This document shows positions 16,553 to 18,601 of a DNA stretch of 18,601 bases, piece by piece (positions within the stretch are counted from its first letter, which is position 1; every line of letters begins with the position of its first letter). The notes below the pieces were generated by a model. That model was not told where the DNA came from. It ran no database searches and saw nothing but the letters and a program-made list of their open reading frames with translations. The stretch lies in the NCBI GenBank assembly GCA_012032575.1, contig JAAUSP010000082.1:1-18601 (forward strand), given 5' to 3'. The stretch comes from Anaerolineales bacterium (GTDB lineage Bacteria; Chloroflexota; Anaerolineae; 4572-78; J111). The translations under genes were made by a program, and so were the position numbers.

Positions 16553-16699
16553 TTACAAGTTACCGACGATGTTACTGAAGGTATTGCCAATAACCGGGCC
16601 GAGCAAAAGTAAAATGGCAATGACAACAATAGCGACTAAAACTAAAATTAATGCATACTCGACCAGGCCCTGACCTTCTTCACGAGGCAAAAATATCAT
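16553..16699 (-). CDS. Flp/Fap-type (type IVb) pilin
   Basis: A 48-residue protein: a nine-residue leader MIFLPREEG, then QGLVEYALILVLVAIVVI and a hydrophobic helix continuing to LLLLG, ending SNIVGNL. The prepilin-peptidase site fits cleavage after Gly9, which puts Glu at mature position 5 followed by Tyr, the Flp hallmark. The mature protein would be a single hydrophobic helix that assembles into thin adhesive pili. No Tad/Cpa assembly genes or prepilin peptidase lie in the window, so it is an orphan locus. ATG at 16699 has a strong AAAGGAGGG upstream (16705-16713). It is a single-gene unit between a promoter (16792-16819) and the hairpin terminator (16497-16528), and is divergent from the LuxR-type regulator. 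Confidence 0.9.
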   Translation of the reverse strand: MIFLPREEGQGLVEYALILVLVAIVVIAILLLLGPVIGNTFSNIVGNL

Positions 16700-16791
16700 G
16701 ACATTCCCTCCTTTCTTAAAGATTTTGATGAACAGATAGGTGAAAGTTGGTTTTTCAGGTAAAATTGCGCCACGAATTATTTTTACCCTGA

Positions 16792-16819
16792 CTTTTACTT
16801 AAAATAACATAAATTTCAA
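16792..16819 (-). promoter_or_regulatory. Candidate promoter for the Flp pilin gene
   Basis: On the minus strand TTGAAA (16819-16814, 5/6 match to -35) is followed after 16 bp by TAAAAG (16797-16792, 4/6 match to -10). It would give a leader of about 85 bases. The surrounding 16700-16960 is AT-rich with no gene; TATAAT at 16825-16830 on the plus strand lacks a -35 partner. Confidence 0.4.
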
Positions 16820-16908
16820 AAAATTATAATAGCCCAGATAGCCTGTTTTCAGGTTTATTTAAAGTCCAAATTCTTCGCCGATAAGATACGGCCTGGAAGC
16901 CAACTTTG

Positions 16909-16954
16909 AAAAACTTTAAGGTTTTTAACCAGCAAATAGTTTTGCTCCAATAAT
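16909..16954 (+). promoter_or_regulatory. Candidate leaderless promoter with palindromes, upstream of the response regulator
   Basis: TTAACC (16925-16930, 4/6) and AATAAT (16949-16954, 5/6) are 18 bp apart, and the ATG at 16961 lies where transcription would start; no ribosome binding site is visible. The spacer holds the inverted repeat AGCAAA/TTTGCT (16931-16946). Another imperfect 18-bp palindrome (16909-16926) overlaps the -35. Both look like operator sites, possibly for the regulator itself. Confidence 0.35.
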
Positions 16955-16960
16955 TGCCGA

Positions 16961-17632
16961 ATGAACATCCCGTTACAGCCTAACGAACTGCGACTTCTCA
17001 TTATCGCCGATGACCCCCTGGTGCGGGCGGGCTTGGCCACACTGCTAACCGCCCAGCCCGGCTTAACCGTTGTCGGCCGCATTGCCGCAGCCGACCTCTC
17101 CGCCCAGCTCGACATCTACCGGCCTGATGTCCTGCTCTTTGACTTGGGCTGGGACCCCAGCGCCCCACGTCCCGGTTCAAATCCAGCCACAACCAGCGTG
17201 GAAACCCTGGCCGATTTGCGTGACGCCGGCCTGCCCATCGTGGCCTTATTGCCTGATGAAACTTATTACAACCAGGCCTGGACCGCCGGAGCACGCAGCC
17301 TGTTACTCCGCAATGCCGAACCCGAAAAACTTCAAGCCGCCCTCCTGGCAGTCGGGCAGGGATTGGTCGTGCTTGACCCCGGCCTGACCGCTGCCGCCTT
17401 GCCCACCCCGGAAGCCGAACTGCCCCACCTGACCGATCCCCTGACCCCCCGCGAACTGGAAGTGCTCCAACTGCTGGCCGAGGGCCTGCCCAACAAAGCC
17501 ATCGCCCGCCGCCTCGACATCAGCGATCACACCGTCAAATTCCACGTCAACGCCATCCTCAGCAAACTCAATGCCCAAAGCCGCACCGACGCCGTCGTGC
17601 GCGCCACCCGCCTCGGACTCATCCTCCTTTAG
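16961..17632 (+). CDS. NarL/FixJ-type LuxR-family response regulator with degenerate receiver
   Basis: 223 residues. The receiver domain (about 9-130) keeps the acidic pair ([13 protein letters not shown]17-D18) and the phosphoacceptor Asp ([11 protein letters not shown]61), but the conserved Thr/Ser after strand 4 is Leu (PIVALLPDE) and the usual Lys after strand 5 is Arg ([12 protein letters not shown]). A Pro/Gly-rich insert follows D61. Phosphorylation signalling may therefore be altered. The C-terminal GerE/LuxR helix-turn-helix is standard: [20 protein letters not shown], then [20 protein letters not shown]. No histidine kinase is next to it. It is divergent from the Flp pilin gene and may regulate it, or itself. 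ATG 16961 is the only sensible start and has no ribosome binding site, so translation could be leaderless. Confidence 0.88.
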   Translation: MNIPLQPNELRLLIIADDPLVRAGLATLLTAQPGLTVVGRIAAADLSAQLDIYRPDVLLFDLGWDPSAPRPGSNPATTSVETLADLRDAGLPIVALLPDETYYNQAWTAGARSLLLRNAEPEKLQAALLAVGQGLVVLDPGLTAAALPTPEAELPHLTDPLTPRELEVLQLLAEGLPNKAIARRLDISDHTVKFHVNAILSKLNAQSRTDAVVRATRLGLILL

Positions 17633-17672
17633 CGGTAAAACGTTAAACGTTCCACGTTTAACGTTTTACGCT
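17631..17672. repeat. Self-complementary heptad repeat forming a perfect 16-bp hairpin
   Basis: GTAAAACGTTAAACGT (17635-17650) and its exact reverse complement (17654-17669) flank the loop TCC; AGC/GCT extend the stem with one bulged G. The same bases read as 7-base units from 17638: AAACGTT, AAACGTT, CCACGTT, TAACGTT, TTACGCT. It begins within the stop codon of the response regulator gene. There is no T tract, so it is not a classical terminator, though it may stabilise or end the mRNA. Confidence 0.75.
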
Positions 17673-17813
17673 GTCCACCTACCCATTTTCCAGGTCCAGC
17701 CCCACCGGATGGTTGATGCGCCCGTCCGCCATTGCTGCTAAACTATCAATTGTAAAATAACCGGAGACAGAAGGCCGAAACAGAATTTGTATGCCTTTCA
17801 TCTCCGCAAACCA

Positions 17814-17841
17814 ATCGTAAATCGTAAATCGTAAATCGAAA
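17814..17841. repeat. ATCGTAA heptanucleotide repeat next to a ribosome binding site
   Basis: Three perfect ATCGTAA units (17814, 17821, 17828) and a fourth changed to ATCGAAA (17835-17841). The changed unit merges into AAAGGA, the ribosome binding site of the protease gene. Apart from this array and the 17631-17672 hairpin, the 219-bp gap holds only a weak possible -10 (TAAAAT at 17753). Confidence 0.8.
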
Positions 17842-17851
17842 GGACTTAACC

Positions 17852-18601
17852 ATGTCTGAAGCTTTACAAAATTTATCCAACGCCATGGCTCAAACCGTTG
17901 CCAGCGCCGGAGCCGGGATTGTCCGGGTTGAAGCCCGGCGGCGATTGGCCGCCAGCGGCATTATCTGGTCCGCCGATGGGTTGATTGTGACCGCCCATCA
18001 CACCGTCGAAAAGGAAGATAATATTCAGGTGGGCCTGCCCGACGGCCAAACGGCTGCCGCCACCCTGGTTGGACGCGACCCCACCACCGATCTGGCGGTG
18101 CTGCGAACGAGCGTCCCAAATTTAAGTCCTTTACCCCCTGCCGCCGAAAATATACAGGTCGGCCACCTGGTTTTGGCCCTGGGCCGGCCCGGTCAGACCG
18201 TTCAGGCCACGCTGGGTATCATCAGCGCCCTGGGCAAAGAGTGGCGCACCGGCGCGGGCGGCCTGATTGACCACTATGTGCAAACCGATGTGGTCATGTA
18301 TCCCGGCTTTTCCGGCGGCCCGCTGGTCAACGCCGCTGGGCAGCTTTTGGGCTTGAACACCTCGGCCCTGGCCCGGGGTGTGAGCTTGACCGTCCCCACC
18401 GCCACTATCAGCCGAGTGGTGGACACGCTGGTTCAGCATGGCAAAATTCGCCGGGGTTATCTGGGGGTGAATACCCAGCCGGTCCGGCTGCCGGCTACCC
18501 TGGAGCAGCAATTGGGCCAGGAAACCGGCCTCCTGTTGGCGGCAGTTGAGCCGGGCAGTCCGGCTGAACAGGGCGGACTGCTGCTGGGCGATACCATCGT
18601 C
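17852..18601 (+). CDS. HtrA/DegP-like trypsin-type serine protease with PDZ domain, 3' end outside window
   Basis: The first 250 residues are present and the frame is open to the window edge. The catalytic triad is complete: H50 in IVTAHHTV, D80 in DPTTDLAVLR, and S154 in GFSGGPLVN (GNSGGPL in most HtrA proteins). The substrate-binding region ARGVSLTVPTATISRVV follows, then a PDZ domain from about residue 207 (RRGYLGVNTQPVRL, then VEPGSPAEQGGLLLGDTIV), cut by the window end. Unlike most HtrA proteins it has no signal peptide or N-terminal membrane helix: it starts MSEALQNLSNAMAQTVASAG and enters the protease fold at once, suggesting a cytoplasmic enzyme. ATG 17852 has AAAGGA seven bases upstream, built on the last unit of the ATCGTAA array. 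Confidence 0.88.
   Translation, partial: MSEALQNLSNAMAQTVASAGAGIVRVEARRRLAASGIIWSADGLIVTAHHTVEKEDNIQVGLPDGQTAAATLVGRDPTTDLAVLRTSVPNLSPLPPAAENIQVGHLVLALGRPGQTVQATLGIISALGKEWRTGAGGLIDHYVQTDVVMYPGFSGGPLVNAAGQLLGLNTSALARGVSLTVPTATISRVVDTLVQHGKIRRGYLGVNTQPVRLPATLEQQLGQETGLLLAAVEPGSPAEQGGLLLGDTIV

Noticed and set aside
16861..16908. Riboswitch-like sequence upstream of the regulator
   Set aside because: No match to conserved cores I know (c-di-GMP, cobalamin, TPP and similar) and no convincing multi-stem fold.

Overview
The window looks like chromosomal sequence from a Chloroflexota bacterium (Anaerolineae-like). This is inferred from gene content only: an orphan Flp-type pilin with a nine-residue leader, a string of GT-C/DUF2079-type membrane proteins with an AsnB amidotransferase, a COG2229-type Ras-like GTPase beside a pentapeptide-repeat protein, and a HtrA-like protease without a signal peptide. 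No phage, transposase, CRISPR array, tRNA or rRNA was recognised.

Layout. (1) 1-4233 is a signalling/housekeeping block: a cyclic-nucleotide-binding plus GAF protein (+), a CBS-pair protein (-, frameshifted), a small GTPase and a 31-repeat pentapeptide protein (+), and an alpha/beta-hydrolase esterase (-, frameshifted). Both convergent pairs overlap through their stop codons. (2) 4389-16513 is a same-strand run of nine genes: a polyprenol-phosphate-mannose-synthase-like GT2, a membrane-anchored SGNH hydrolase, a polytopic membrane protein, an AsnB-like amidotransferase, a SAM methyltransferase, and four GT-C-like polytopic proteins. It ends in a 14-bp-stem bidirectional terminator whose loop holds the last stop codon. 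I infer a surface glycan or lipid/protein glycosylation locus: the GT2 would charge a polyprenyl phosphate with sugar, the GT-C enzymes would transfer it outside the membrane, and the amidotransferase, methyltransferase and SGNH enzyme would decorate the product. (3) 16553-18601 holds a 48-residue Flp pilin (-), a divergent LuxR-family response regulator with a degenerate receiver (+), and the start of a HtrA-like serine protease that runs off the window.

Two patterns cross gene boundaries. First, four genes are interrupted at five homopolymer runs (A6, G6, T9, T7, T7); in each gene the reading frame is restored by changing run lengths by one base, and in one gene two shifts compensate. Sequencing or assembly indels are the simplest explanation, with slippage or true pseudogenes as alternatives. 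Second, short tandem repeats with a 7-bp period but different unit sequences occur at several places: inside a gene, across a stop codon, right after a stop codon, and right before a ribosome binding site. This resembles the heptanucleotide STRR repeats of cyanobacteria and is the least explained signal here.
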